Below are positions 17,031 through 25,257 of a stretch of DNA of 64,000 nt, one piece after another. The translations under genes and the position numbers were made by a program. Within the stretch, counting starts at the first letter, position 1. Every line of letters starts with the position of its first letter. Below the pieces are notes generated by a model. It had not been told where the DNA came from. It searched no databases and saw nothing but the letters and a program-made list of their open reading frames with translations. Origin of the DNA: GCA-002708315 sp964460905. Lineage in GTDB: Bacteria; Bacteroidota; Bacteroidia; Bacteroidales; F082. The DNA is taken from contig CAYWRM010000010.1 in assembly GCA_964460905.1 (NCBI GenBank), positions 1 through 64,000 of the forward strand. The letters are read 5' to 3'.

Positions 17031-18413
17031 TTAGTTTTTTTCTTTTCCTTTTTTAAGCTGTTTGAATTTATATCGCATCTTATCAAGCTGTTTATATAAC
17101 TCTTCTGCTACTCCTTGAATTTCTTCAACTACTTCCATAGCGTCATTAATCTCAAATGGGCTTATGTCACCTAAATCAAGTTCATCATGGTCAAGTTTTT
17201 TAAGAGCAGCTTTAAGTAAATCAATGGGACGTTCTCTTTCATCTTGGGATTCAATAATTAGCTTGGCTTTCTTTACTTGATTGATAATATTGGAGCCAAA
17301 TATACCGCCCCAGATCTTATCCTGCTCTCTTTCATCAACAACTTTTCCCTCTCTAGTGATGTCCAACTCTGTCAACTTCATATCATCATTTGCAAGCTTT
17401 AACAATTCTTTTTTCGCAGTATCATCCAAAAGCATCTTCGGAAACTTCCGCATAATGTCATTTAACCTCCCTGTTTTCAATTCCCTTTTGCGGATTATCT
17501 TGAATGCAGCATCAACAACTTTTCCAGCCTCTGTTTCATTCACATTTAACGCCGCCCTCTCTTTCGATTCGCCCAATTTTGAAAACACGCCTTTGTGGAA
17601 GGTCATAAATGCTTCCCATCTACCGTCTCTATCTCCCGGTCCCTCTGCTATACTTCTATACCCGCCTTTTCTGTCCAAATTCTTCAGATACACGTCAATG
17701 CATTCCAATGTGCCTAAAAATTCTGTTTTCACCTTGTTTAGTCGAAATGTTCGCTGCCTTGTGGTCAGGTTATAATACTCAGGGTCATCCAGTAGTTGCA
17801 TTTCCAAGGTTATTCCATTTCGTTCTTTCCTTCTTATGGACAATGCTTTGTCGAAATTGGTATATTCGTCTTTTCCATCGCTATGATATTGATACCTGTT
17901 TTCTACTTGTTCTATTTCCTTAATAGTTGCATTCTCTGGTAGAATAACAACTTTCATAGTCAAATATTTATCGCTTTTCTCCTCTTTGAACAATTTTTCT
18001 AGTGCGAGTTTCCGCCTGTTTCCGTTTACCAGAAAACCATCGCAAGTAATAATTGCTGGTTCTTGCTGCGTTGAGTGTTTCAGTAAACTCATCAATTGTT
18101 TGATTCGGTCTGGGTTTTTCTCTTCAAGAAATTCCCGTAACTTGTCTTGAGCAAATTTGCTTTCTTCTTGAAGCGGTGCCTCCATCATCTCATAACTCTC
18201 TACATCTGAAGCTATTCTTCCGTTGTCCTTTCTAAAACGCAGGTGTTCGTGTTTAATTTTGTATACGGGCTTCTCCTGATTATTTATTTGCCAGTCCCTG
18301 AAGTTGAGCACCCAGTTAGTCGGTTTTGCACCTAGCTCCGCTTCTTGTTTTATTAGCTTAACAAAGTCCTGAATAGGTTCCTTGACATGGTCTTTTGTTA
18401 ATTTGTCATCCAT
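17031..18413 (-). CDS. ParB/Srx-fold (ParB N-terminal-like) protein
   Basis: 460 aa, ATG at 18413; first gene of the operon, 23 bases before the SNF2 gene. Residues ~119-140 carry the ParB-like signature AIITCDGFLVNGNRRKLALE: an entry strand, then V-N-G-N-R-R as in the ParB box with arginines for nucleotide or DNA contact. The remaining ~320 residues are helical and highly charged, with a Lys-rich tail. In known families this fold binds CTP and slides on DNA, or has nuclease or regulatory activity; which applies here is unknown. Its place at the head of the operon suggests a specificity, loading or sensing role. Confidence 0.78.
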   Translation of the reverse strand: MDDKLTKDHVKEPIQDFVKLIKQEAELGAKPTNWVLNFRDWQINNQEKPVYKIKHEHLRFRKDNGRIASDVESYEMMEAPLQEESKFAQDKLREFLEEKNPDRIKQLMSLLKHSTQQEPAIITCDGFLVNGNRRKLALEKLFKEEKSDKYLTMKVVILPENATIKEIEQVENRYQYHSDGKDEYTNFDKALSIRRKERNGITLEMQLLDDPEYYNLTTRQRTFRLNKVKTEFLGTLECIDVYLKNLDRKGGYRSIAEGPGDRDGRWEAFMTFHKGVFSKLGESKERAALNVNETEAGKVVDAAFKIIRKRELKTGRLNDIMRKFPKMLLDDTAKKELLKLANDDMKLTELDITREGKVVDEREQDKIWGGIFGSNIINQVKKAKLIIESQDERERPIDLLKAALKKLDHDELDLGDISPFEINDAMEVVEEIQGVAEELYKQLDKMRYKFKQLKKGKEKN

Positions 18414-18567
18414 ATTATTGAAATTATTAGTTTAACGTTTAGTTTAAGAATAGTCGCCGATTGCGTGGCACTTTCCTGTCTAGTTATAAGAAATCTGAAG
18501 TGGGTTACAACCCTTTAATTTACTACTACCTCGGCAATTTTGTATATACATTGTTAACCACTGGTTT

Positions 18568-18748
18568 TTATTCATTATAATCATTCACATCATCTTCTGG
18601 AATCCATTCTTTCATTTCAGGAAAAACTCTTTTTTGCATAAAATTGAAAAAATCCAGATGCTCCGATTTGATTATATTCCAACGTTTTACATTTGTCCCG
18701 AAGGATGGATGAAAGACAATTACATTTATTCAGTATTTCGTAGTTCAT
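18568..18748 (-). pseudogene. Frameshifted small gene
   Basis: On the minus strand an ATG at 18748 starts MNYEILNK. A change of frame soon after continues as VIVFHPSFGTNVKRWNIIKS and ends ...EWIPEDDVNDYNE at TAA 18568-18570. Neither frame alone makes a complete protein: the downstream frame has a stop just before it and no start. The downstream 50 residues look strongly protein-like. A one- or two-base indel in a ~60-aa gene explains it. The family is not recognised. It is upstream of the ParB-like gene on the same strand. Confidence 0.45.
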
Positions 18749-18793
18749 CGTTTATTTCGATTTTAAGTGAAGTGATAAACTCTTTTTTTTAAT

Positions 18794-18922
18794 TTACTTT
18801 TTTTTTCGTTTTGGTGGTTTCAAAGACGGTGTGTTTCCGGGCGTGTTTTTGTTGTCTCTTGCTCGTCTATCTGGTTTTCCTGTTGATTTAGCAATCCTTT
18901 TTGGTCCTGGTTTAAGTGCCAT
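18794..18922 (-). CDS. Very basic 42-aa protein
   Basis: 42 aa starting MALKPGPKRIAKSTGKPD and ending in PPKRKKK. Rich in Lys, Arg, Pro and Thr with no hydrophobic core, so probably disordered and nucleic-acid binding, like small histone-like or ribosome-associated tails. The frame is clean, with an ATG and no competing frame. It lies two small genes upstream of the ParB-like gene, same strand. Function unknown. Confidence 0.5.
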   Translation of the reverse strand: MALKPGPKRIAKSTGKPDRRARDNKNTPGNTPSLKPPKRKKK

Positions 18923-18979
18923 AATTTTTGTTTATAATTAATATAGTTATTTTAATTCTATAATTTCGTTAACTTGTGG

Positions 18980-19129
18980 CTAATAACTGTATATATTTAC
19001 TCTCACACTTATATCTTCATTACCCAAGCTATCAAAGGTACGTTTATTACTCCATATTGTTATGTATTGCGCACCTCCGCAGCTGTATGTAATAGTGCTT
19101 TCAGTGTTATAAGTCATGTTAGCTTTCAT
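18980..19129 (-). CDS. Hypothetical 49-aa protein
   Basis: 49 aa, ATG at 19129 (MKANMTYNTES) or 19117. Predicted beta-rich (TITYSCGGAQYITIWSNK). The frame ends in TAG at 18980-18982. It may be a real small protein of the element or a fragment. No motif was recognised. Confidence 0.3.
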   Translation of the reverse strand: MKANMTYNTESTITYSCGGAQYITIWSNKRTFDSLGNEDISVRVNIYSY

Positions 19130-19205
19130 TAACAGCACTCAAATATATAAAATAAATCGATATGTTTTTAATTGTTGTTGAAAAGATGATTTGTGTTGGT
19201 ATAGT

Positions 19206-19508
19206 TTAGGTTAGCTTTTCAGGGGTTGTATCAGATCCACTTGTCCTTACTCCTATAAACAGTGAGGACACACCGGGGTGATACATCATATCTGTATGCA
19301 AAACAGCGTTGGTGATGACAGTAGCTCTTATACGAGGTCTGTCATTATGAGTTAATATCTTGCACCCTTAAGTAGTCGGACAAATATTTCGTTTTGCATC
19401 ACTTATGAGCCATTGTGAGATGGGGATGCCTATCGTGAATGTACTTGTATGCGGAGCATTCCAAAAACCACCGCAAAAGTAATCCGCACTCGCCAAAATA
19501 AAGGTCAT
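19206..19508 (-). pseudogene. Reading frame with one in-frame TAA
   Basis: From an ATG at 19508 the minus strand is open for 46 codons (MTFILASADYFCGGFWNAPH...), stops at TAA 19368-19370, then is open again in the same frame for 53 codons (ILTHNDRPRIRATVITNAVL... ending PEKLT) to TAA at 19206-19208. Both halves read as protein-like. A nonsense-mutated ~100-aa gene is the simplest view. An overlapping plus-strand frame (19449-19571, MRSIPKTTAKVIRTRQNKGH...) also looks plausible, so the strand is not settled. Confidence 0.3.
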
Positions 19509-19680
19509 GTAAATGCTGATAGCTTATTTATACTTATTGGAATCAGCAACCTTGACTATAGCTCATGCTAAGATTGATAGATTGCTACGCTTTTGAAATT
19601 AGAAATTCTTGTCATTTGTGATTAGATGACGAAGAAATTGTATAGTTTTGATGATAATTAAATTAATGTTTAACTGAAGC

Positions 19681-19704
19681 AATGTTTCCAAATTGTTTCC
19701 AAAT
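19681..19704. repeat. Right putative integrase arm-site repeats
   Basis: TGTTTCCAAAT occurs twice in tandem (19683-19693 and 19694-19704), matching the ATGTTTCC pair near the left end. The 11-base spacing and the position ~60 bases inside attR fit recombinase arm sites. Confidence 0.5.
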
Positions 19705-19766
19705 TGAATTTAGAGCATGATTTTAAGTGGGTTAAGGCGTAGATAATTAGTGCTTTAGCTTAAAGG

Positions 19767-19814
19767 CATGAGAGCCTTCCACGGGACTCGAACCCGCGAC
19801 CTGCTCATTACGAG
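19767..19814. repeat. attR: right 48-bp direct repeat
   Basis: Identical to 8337-8384. Here it forms the 3' part of a complete tRNA-Thr gene, so insertion of the element restored the tRNA. Confidence 0.9.
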
Positions 19815-19845
19815 TGAGCTGCTCTACCAACTGAGCTAAGAAGGC
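19773..19845 (-). tRNA. tRNA-Thr (anticodon CGT)
   Basis: 73 bases on the minus strand. Acceptor GCCTTCT pairs with GGAAGGC; the D arm is GCTC...GAGC; the anticodon stem GCTCA/TGAGC closes loop CTCGTAA with anticodon CGT, reading the Thr codon ACG; the T arm is GCGGG/CCCGT around TTCGAGT. CCA is not encoded. The 3' part serves as the attachment site of the element to its left. A TATCTTTG box lies 30 bases upstream. Confidence 0.93.
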
Positions 19846-19874
19846 ATGTAGGACTAAAGCCCTTTGTAGTACGG

Positions 19875-19882
19875 CAAAGATA
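19875..19882 (-). promoter_or_regulatory. -7 promoter box for tRNA-Thr
   Basis: Minus-strand TATCTTTG, a match to TAnnTTTG, 30 bases upstream of the tRNA 5' end. It lies outside the element, so the restored tRNA keeps its own promoter. Confidence 0.5.
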
Positions 19883-19935
19883 GGTGGTTTTGGAATATTA
19901 TTTCACAAACTTATTTAATTAATATTTATACAAAT

Positions 19936-20952
19936 CTACCAGCCAGTTGATATGCTTCCATCAATTATTCCTGTTTTGATATACTCTATTTCTGTTTTGA
20001 TACTATCGGGTATTAAGCCTTCGTAATTGTGATAAGGTGCAGTTCCAACACCACGATTGGCAAGCTTACCATTATATATACCACCACCTGTAAAAGTTCC
20101 GCCAACAAAAGACGCAGCAACATCATAAATTGCATTATCCAACCCTTTCATAGCAGATGAAAGGATAATGTCTGAAACTTCCGGAAAAGAATAAAATTGA
20201 TCAACATCAACTCCAATGCCAGGTATTCCATGTTCTTTGGCCTTAATTAAAGAACCGTTTCCCGTTTCGCTACCAACACCAAATATTACATCTGCACCAA
20301 GGGTAATCAAACTATCAGCAATGTGCTTCCCCAACTCCTCATTAAAAAATTCATCAGCATAAGCACTCATAGTATCAACACTTTTTCCATATTGCTTATT
20401 ATACCTAACAGCACCATTATTAAAGGGTTCAATAAATTGTCTTATTTGAAGTATAAATAATGCACCTACAGATGCTATCTTAGCATCAATACTATCATGA
20501 GAATCGGCCCACCAGGCAGATAAAAACCCAAGCGGGTAAGCTGCTTCATCCACATCAAATATTATACTCAACGCATTATTCTTAGTTTCTGTTAATTCTG
20601 TACCAACAATAATAAATTTAGAGTTAGGATATTTTTTTGCTGCAGCCACCACAGCATCATTCCACATAAATCCAATGGCAAATATCAAATCAAAACCCTG
20701 ATCACCATAGGAATTAATTCTTTCCTGATAATTATGACTTGTATCAATATTGTATTCAACTATTAAATTAAAATCATTCTTTGCCAATTCCATTCCCTCT
20801 TTGCAGCTTTGTAAAAAGCTCAAATCATCAAACGTATTACCTTCTGCAAGCATTGCAACTTTATATATATTTTGCGGAATATCTTCATCTTTATTATTGC
20901 ATGCTGAAATTGTAAACAAGGTTAAAATAATAAGTAATAGAGTTCTTTTCAT
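19936..20952 (-). CDS. BMP/PnrA-family substrate-binding lipoprotein
   Basis: 338 aa. Lipoprotein signal with lipobox ending at Cys18 (LFTISAC), followed by an Asn/Asp-rich linker. The fold is that of Bmp (basic membrane protein, PnrA-like) periplasmic binding proteins: 'VAMLAEGNTFDDLSFLQSC', 'YGDQGFDLIFAIGFMWNDAV', and 'GADVIFGVGSETGNG'. Relatives bind nucleosides for an ABC importer. No permease or ATPase gene is adjacent, so the transport partner is elsewhere or the protein only senses. A TATCTTTG box lies at 21009-21016 on the minus strand. Confidence 0.87.
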   Translation of the reverse strand: MKRTLLLIILTLFTISACNNKDEDIPQNIYKVAMLAEGNTFDDLSFLQSCKEGMELAKNDFNLIVEYNIDTSHNYQERINSYGDQGFDLIFAIGFMWNDAVVAAAKKYPNSKFIIVGTELTETKNNALSIIFDVDEAAYPLGFLSAWWADSHDSIDAKIASVGALFILQIRQFIEPFNNGAVRYNKQYGKSVDTMSAYADEFFNEELGKHIADSLITLGADVIFGVGSETGNGSLIKAKEHGIPGIGVDVDQFYSFPEVSDIILSSAMKGLDNAIYDVAASFVGGTFTGGGIYNGKLANRGVGTAPYHNYEGLIPDSIKTEIEYIKTGIIDGSISTGW

Positions 20953-21008
20953 GGTTTTTTTATTAAATAAATTCGTTGATTTTTGAATGTGCCTATCTTT
21001 TTCACGTT

Positions 21009-21016
21009 CAAAGATA
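21009..21016 (-). promoter_or_regulatory. -7 promoter box for BMP-family lipoprotein gene
   Basis: Minus-strand TATCTTTG, 57 bases upstream of the ATG at 20952. Confidence 0.45.
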
Positions 21017-21080
21017 GCTATAAATGCATCAAAAGAATAGGCAATTTCTAAAAATTAACCCCTTAAAATCCAATAAATAA

Positions 21081-22901
21081 TCAATCATTAAATCTCTTTA
21101 TTTGATCAATCATTTCGTCATTCAAACTTCCATAACTAAAAAATGCTACTCCGTTTGCTCCTCCATCCATGGCTGCCTTAATGGCTTTAGTAAGGTCATC
21201 ACCATTCTTGAGCGCTGGCAGGTATAACCCACAGAATATACTGGAGCTATCTCCAACAACTGCCCTGTCTTCTTCAATTACCTTTTGAATCCAATCAATG
21301 GGTTCATTATAAAAATTATGATAAACCATTGGGAAATAACAGTCCAGTTTCCAACTGCTCCAATCCTGACGCACCATGTCAGCCGACATTTGTGGTGAAG
21401 GAAATACAGCGGCTGTAATGCCAATATTCATTTCTCTCACATGGTCTCTTAAACCATAAACGGTTTTGTTTAACTCATTCAGCCTAAACTGAATCCACTG
21501 TTTATCATTACCCGGATCTTCAATATTTTCCAGGTCGATGCCAACATTTTCTTTAAATAGCTTTTGCATATATGGATGATAACCATAATCAAATTCCGGC
21601 ATAATATGATCCTGAACCAGACCATATTTTGGCTGAAATCCAATCGGTAGAATTACATCCACATAGCGGATATAATCCATATGAATACCCTTAAGACCAT
21701 CAACGGATGCCAGCACATCCATTTTTTGTTTAATAAAGGCTTTTACTTCGGGCAAAGCCGGACACATAAATTTGTAATACCCAACATATGCTTTTTCATC
21801 ATTTAACGATTGTCCGAGCTGATTTACACTAAGCCACTCCGGCATTGCATCTCCCCTGTTCATTGTCCAAAACCATGCATGAACATGGATATTATATTGA
21901 TTAGCAATGGGAATAACTTTTCGCAACAGAGCGGTATCTGCACCAAATAAAAATCCTTTTATTCCGGCATCATCCAATTTTCTGAAAACATTCTCCCATT
22001 CAGAAGTTGTTTTATTCTGGCCTCCTCCCATCCAAACCCAGTACCTTGGATAACCATCCTTAGTCCACTCTAAATTTGCTATAGGTTTAATCTCATCTAC
22101 GAAAGTAACACAACCCCACGTCTCAGGAATATGCATATTGATTTTCCCTTGTGGCGACCAAACCCAGTTGTTCTCTGGCAAAATAGTTCCATTTTCCGGG
22201 TTTGACAATTTTTCATAATTACCATTCAAATACTCCGTTTCCCACTGAACCCTTGAAAAATTCATTCGCCATATATCTCCGGCATTTGGTTTTTTTACTT
22301 CCTTATCACGGGAACTATAACTATCCCAGGGAATAGCAAGTTCAACGTTCCATTTTATATCATCAGATAATGAATCATTAATATTACCATATATTTTAAC
22401 AGCTTTTTTTATACCATCAGCATCCCAGGCAATATCAGCCTTTCCCCTTTTTTTGTATGGTTTGGCAAGAAAAAGGTCCAGAATAGTTCCCAATGCGTTT
22501 ATCTCTATTTCAAAATAATTTAATCCATCGCCATCAGGATCAATAAATATTTCGAAATCATTATCTCTATAAATTATATCATCATGATTATCAAGAGTTG
22601 CCCATGTATGCAAATCTTCAAGTTCGGCAGCTATGTATAAATAATTATCGTCCCAAAGCATTTTCATTCGTGTGTCATAATATGGCTTTGGTTTATTATG
22701 GTCTTCAATATCCACAAAAAAATCTGACCAATTTATGTTCTTCCATACATCATCATATACATAGCCATCTATTTCAACTGCTGAAGATGCTCTATAACAA
22801 TTATACTCTTTTGGGGTAATTTGAGAATACGAAGAAGGGCTATAATGAAAAAATATTAATAGTATAATTATATTTATTGAAACCGTTTTAAAGTTCTTCA
22901 T
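21081..22901 (-). CDS. Exported glycoside-hydrolase-like protein with CBM9-like N-terminal domain
   Basis: 606 aa. Signal peptide ~1-26. Residues ~30-250 look like a CBM9/DOMON-type carbohydrate-binding beta sandwich (AVEIDGYVYDDVWKNI, RMKMLWDDNYLYIAAEL, DNDFEIFIDPDGDG). Residues ~280-606 are a (beta/alpha)8 glycoside-hydrolase-like domain of the GHL10/DUF4015 kind, with GIHMDYIRY around 405-413 holding a likely catalytic Asp, and 'SWKLDCYFPMVYHNFY' near the barrel end. It should act on a polysaccharide or glycoconjugate outside the cytoplasm; the substrate is not known. The start overlaps the preceding CWC gene by 4 bases (22898-22901). Confidence 0.8.
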   Translation of the reverse strand: MKNFKTVSINIIILLIFFHYSPSSYSQITPKEYNCYRASSAVEIDGYVYDDVWKNINWSDFFVDIEDHNKPKPYYDTRMKMLWDDNYLYIAAELEDLHTWATLDNHDDIIYRDNDFEIFIDPDGDGLNYFEIEINALGTILDLFLAKPYKKRGKADIAWDADGIKKAVKIYGNINDSLSDDIKWNVELAIPWDSYSSRDKEVKKPNAGDIWRMNFSRVQWETEYLNGNYEKLSNPENGTILPENNWVWSPQGKINMHIPETWGCVTFVDEIKPIANLEWTKDGYPRYWVWMGGGQNKTTSEWENVFRKLDDAGIKGFLFGADTALLRKVIPIANQYNIHVHAWFWTMNRGDAMPEWLSVNQLGQSLNDEKAYVGYYKFMCPALPEVKAFIKQKMDVLASVDGLKGIHMDYIRYVDVILPIGFQPKYGLVQDHIMPEFDYGYHPYMQKLFKENVGIDLENIEDPGNDKQWIQFRLNELNKTVYGLRDHVREMNIGITAAVFPSPQMSADMVRQDWSSWKLDCYFPMVYHNFYNEPIDWIQKVIEEDRAVVGDSSSIFCGLYLPALKNGDDLTKAIKAAMDGGANGVAFFSYGSLNDEMIDQIKRFND

Positions 22902-23089
22902 ATCAATCTATGCGGGTTTTCAGAAATTTCTTTCAAACATAATGGACATAAACAAGAATTGTATTTTTCTTCTATAGTATCAAGAACAGAGGAAGCAATG
23001 TCAACCTCAAAGCACCAGCACTTACCTGATTTTCCACAGGTAAACATTGCTCCACAGCGTGGACATTTTTCATCTTCAATTAACTTCAT
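22898..23089 (-). CDS. Cysteine-rich CWC-type small protein
   Basis: 63 aa with eight Cys, in the pattern CPRCGAMFTCGKSGKCWCFE then CLCPLCLKE, typical of 'cysteine-rich CWC' proteins that probably bind zinc. Role unknown. It overlaps the next gene by 4 bases and follows folB by 1 base, so folB, this gene and the glycoside-hydrolase-like gene are likely one transcript. Confidence 0.8.
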   Translation of the reverse strand: MKLIEDEKCPRCGAMFTCGKSGKCWCFEVDIASSVLDTIEEKYNSCLCPLCLKEISENPHRLI

Positions 23090-23090
23090 A

Positions 23091-23441
23091 TTAAAAATCT
23101 AACGTTAAACTAACAAAATCCATTTTACCCCCTAATGGCGGATTAAGTTTCCTAATTTTAAGGTTAGCTTTTTGAACCTGTGGATATATAATCTTTATGC
23201 GATCTAAAATCCGCCGACCAACATGTTCCAATAACTTTGAGGTAACCTGCATTTCGCCTTTTACAAGTTGAAAAACCTCCTGGTAATTTACAGTATCGTG
23301 AAGATTATCAGACGCTTCAGCAGTTGATGTGTCAATAGTTAAAAATAAATCAATATTAAATTTAGTACCTATTACCTGTTCTTCCTTAAAACAACCGTGA
23401 TAGGCAAAAAACTCCATTCCTTCAATTGATATTATTGCCAT
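23091..23441 (-). CDS. folB: Dihydroneopterin aldolase
   Basis: 116 aa, normal for the family. It converts 7,8-dihydroneopterin to 6-hydroxymethyl-dihydropterin and glycolaldehyde in folate synthesis. Visible: the N-terminal MEFFAYHGCFKEEQVIGTKF motif (AYHG with following Glu), DTVNYQEVFQLV, and the LKIRKLNPPLGGKMD C-terminal segment with the conserved Lys/Pro. Cytoplasmic. It starts a likely three-gene operon. Confidence 0.9.
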   Translation of the reverse strand: MAIISIEGMEFFAYHGCFKEEQVIGTKFNIDLFLTIDTSTAEASDNLHDTVNYQEVFQLVKGEMQVTSKLLEHVGRRILDRIKIIYPQVQKANLKIRKLNPPLGGKMDFVSLTLDF

Positions 23442-23533
23442 ATTTTTTTTAGTTTATTAAGTTAAAAGTTGGAAAGGATGAAAGTTTATAACGTTGCAAA
23501 GCGCACTACCTTTCACTTTCAACTTTTTACTTT

Positions 23534-25063
23534 TTACTCTTTTCTTCCAATTTCATGCAAGCCCTGATCAATTCTCTCCAAAGTCTCTTCTTGTCCAATA
23601 GCAGCAATTATATCAAATAAGTGTGGACCTTTTAATGCTCCAACAACTAATAATCTGAAAGCATTCATAACAACCCCCATTCCATATTCTTTATCTTCAA
23701 TCCATTGTTTTACAATTTCTTCAGTATTCTCTGCAGTGAAATTATCAATCTTAGCCAGTACTTCTTTTAATTCCGTCATTTGATCAAATGATGTTGCTTT
23801 CCATCGTTTTTTAACAGCTTTTGCATCATACTCTTCCCTGCGTTTGAAAAAGAAATCGAGCTGATCCCAAAGTTCAGCAACAAAATTCACTCTTTCCTTT
23901 ACAAGGCCTATTACCTGACTAAGTTGCTCTTTTTCAACAAGCACACCATTACTAATTGCAATTGGCATAAACAAATCTGCAAGCGTATCATTATTTTGTT
24001 TTATCAAATATTGATGATTATACCAGGCTGCTTTTACAGGATCAAATTTTGCTCCTGCCTTGCCAACTCTCTCTATAGAAAAGATCTCTGATAATTCTTT
24101 CAGTGAAAATATTTCCCTTTCATCTCCGGGATTCCACCCTAACATTGCCAGCATATTTATAAAAGCTTCAGGAAAATAGCCCTGTTCTCTAAACCCCATT
24201 GAAACATCACCAGTTTTTGGATCTGTCCACTGGAGAGGAAAAACAGGAAATCCCAAACGGTCACCATCACGCTTACTTAATTTTCCATTTCCCTCGGGTT
24301 TTAACAGCAATGGAAGATGTGCAAATTCAGGTTTTTCCCAGCCAAATGCATCATAAAGCAACACATGCAATGGAAGCGAAGGAAGCCATTCTTCACCCCG
24401 AATAACATGGCTTATCTTCATCAAATGATCGTCAACAATATTTGCCAAATGATAGGTTGGCATTCCATCTGATTTAAAAAGAACCTTGTCGTCCAATACC
24501 GAAGTAACAACCTCTACCCTACCACGTATCATGTCATTCATAATAACTGTTGCGTTTTCAGGCATTTTAAACCTAATAACAAAAGGCTCACCATTTTCCA
24601 TGAGTTTATCAACCTGTTCCTCACTAAGTGTTAGAGAATTACGTAGTGTTTTTCTTTCATTTGCATTATATGTAAATGTAATTTTCTGCGACTCGTATTC
24701 AGACCTAACCTTGTTTAATTCATCGGCAGTATCGAAAGCATAATATGCATGACCACTAGTAATAAGATCGTTAGCATATTGACGATATATTTGTTTTCGC
24801 TCTGATTGTATATACGGGCCATACTCACCACCCTTCGTAACACCTTCATCAAACTCAATTCCACACCACTTAAACGATTCAATAATATATTGTTCAGCAC
24901 CCGGTACAAATCTGTTTTGATCTGTATCTTCAATCCTAAGAATAAATTTTCCACCATTTTTTTTGGCAAATAAATAATTGTATAAAGCTGTTCTAACTCC
25001 GCCAATATGTAACGGTCCGGTTGGACTTGGGGCAAATCGCACTCTTATATTGTTATTGCTCAT
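23534..25063 (-). CDS. gltX: Glutamyl-tRNA synthetase
   Basis: 509 aa class I synthetase. HIGH-type motif PLHIGGVRTALYN (17-29), KMSKS-type motif KLSKRDG, and the EDTDQ segment after the first beta-strand. It charges tRNA-Glu, and in genomes without GlnRS also tRNA-Gln; which applies here cannot be told. A minus-strand TATCTTTG box at 25084-25091 lies 21 bases upstream of the ATG. Confidence 0.95.
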   Translation of the reverse strand: MSNNNIRVRFAPSPTGPLHIGGVRTALYNYLFAKKNGGKFILRIEDTDQNRFVPGAEQYIIESFKWCGIEFDEGVTKGGEYGPYIQSERKQIYRQYANDLITSGHAYYAFDTADELNKVRSEYESQKITFTYNANERKTLRNSLTLSEEQVDKLMENGEPFVIRFKMPENATVIMNDMIRGRVEVVTSVLDDKVLFKSDGMPTYHLANIVDDHLMKISHVIRGEEWLPSLPLHVLLYDAFGWEKPEFAHLPLLLKPEGNGKLSKRDGDRLGFPVFPLQWTDPKTGDVSMGFREQGYFPEAFINMLAMLGWNPGDEREIFSLKELSEIFSIERVGKAGAKFDPVKAAWYNHQYLIKQNNDTLADLFMPIAISNGVLVEKEQLSQVIGLVKERVNFVAELWDQLDFFFKRREEYDAKAVKKRWKATSFDQMTELKEVLAKIDNFTAENTEEIVKQWIEDKEYGMGVVMNAFRLLVVGALKGPHLFDIIAAIGQEETLERIDQGLHEIGRKE

Positions 25064-25083
25064 TGTATTATATTTTAAGGCTG

Positions 25084-25091
25084 CAAAGATA
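25084..25091 (-). promoter_or_regulatory. -7 promoter box for gltX
   Basis: Minus-strand TATCTTTG, matching TAnnTTTG, 21 bases from the gltX start codon, implying a very short leader. Confidence 0.5.
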
Positions 25092-25198
25092 GTTAAGATA
25101 TATATTGAATATAATAAGTTATAAGTAATATGTAGAATAGTCTGAAATTCATTCTGTTAAAAAAGAATGAAATTTAAGTTTAGATAATAAAAAATGTA

Positions 25199-25206
25199 TA
25201 GCTTTG
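25199..25206 (+). promoter_or_regulatory. -7 promoter box for S9 peptidase gene
   Basis: TAGCTTTG matches TAnnTTTG and lies 52 bases upstream of the chosen ATG at 25258. This placement argues against the more upstream in-frame start at 25204. Confidence 0.5.
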
Positions 25207-25257
25207 CTAACAGAATCGCAAATCAATTTCTCATTAATGACCAATAAAAACAATCTC

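Larger units (their letters stand above)
18414..19772. other. 1.36-kb right-end spacer of the element
   Basis: No gene of normal size is present. The stretch holds a frameshifted small gene (18568-18748), a 42-aa basic protein (18794-18922), a 49-aa frame (18980-19129), a stop-interrupted frame (19206-19508) with an overlapping opposite 40-aa frame (19449-19571), and the right arm repeats (19681-19704). The rest (19572-19680 and 19705-19766) looks empty. Decay or very small proteins both fit. Confidence 0.55.
8337..19814. mobile_element. Integrative element (~11.5 kb) in tRNA-Thr(CGT) with restriction/defence cargo
   Basis: A perfect 48-bp direct repeat (8337-8384 and 19767-19814) bounds the region. 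The right copy is part of an intact tRNA-Thr gene; the left copy is only the tRNA 3' part. A tyrosine integrase sits just inside the left end. Cargo: an SF2 helicase, a ParB/SNF2/DUF3883/adenine-methylase operon and several very small or broken frames. No relaxase, conjugation, capsid or portal gene is present, so it is not self-transmissible by what can be seen. The cargo also looks less AT-rich than the chromosome around it. It would be best described as an integrase-driven defence or genomic island. Confidence 0.88.

Noticed and set aside
17281..17775. 164-aa plus-strand frame
   Set aside because: Antisense to the ParB-like gene; composition is that of a reverse frame and it has no motif.
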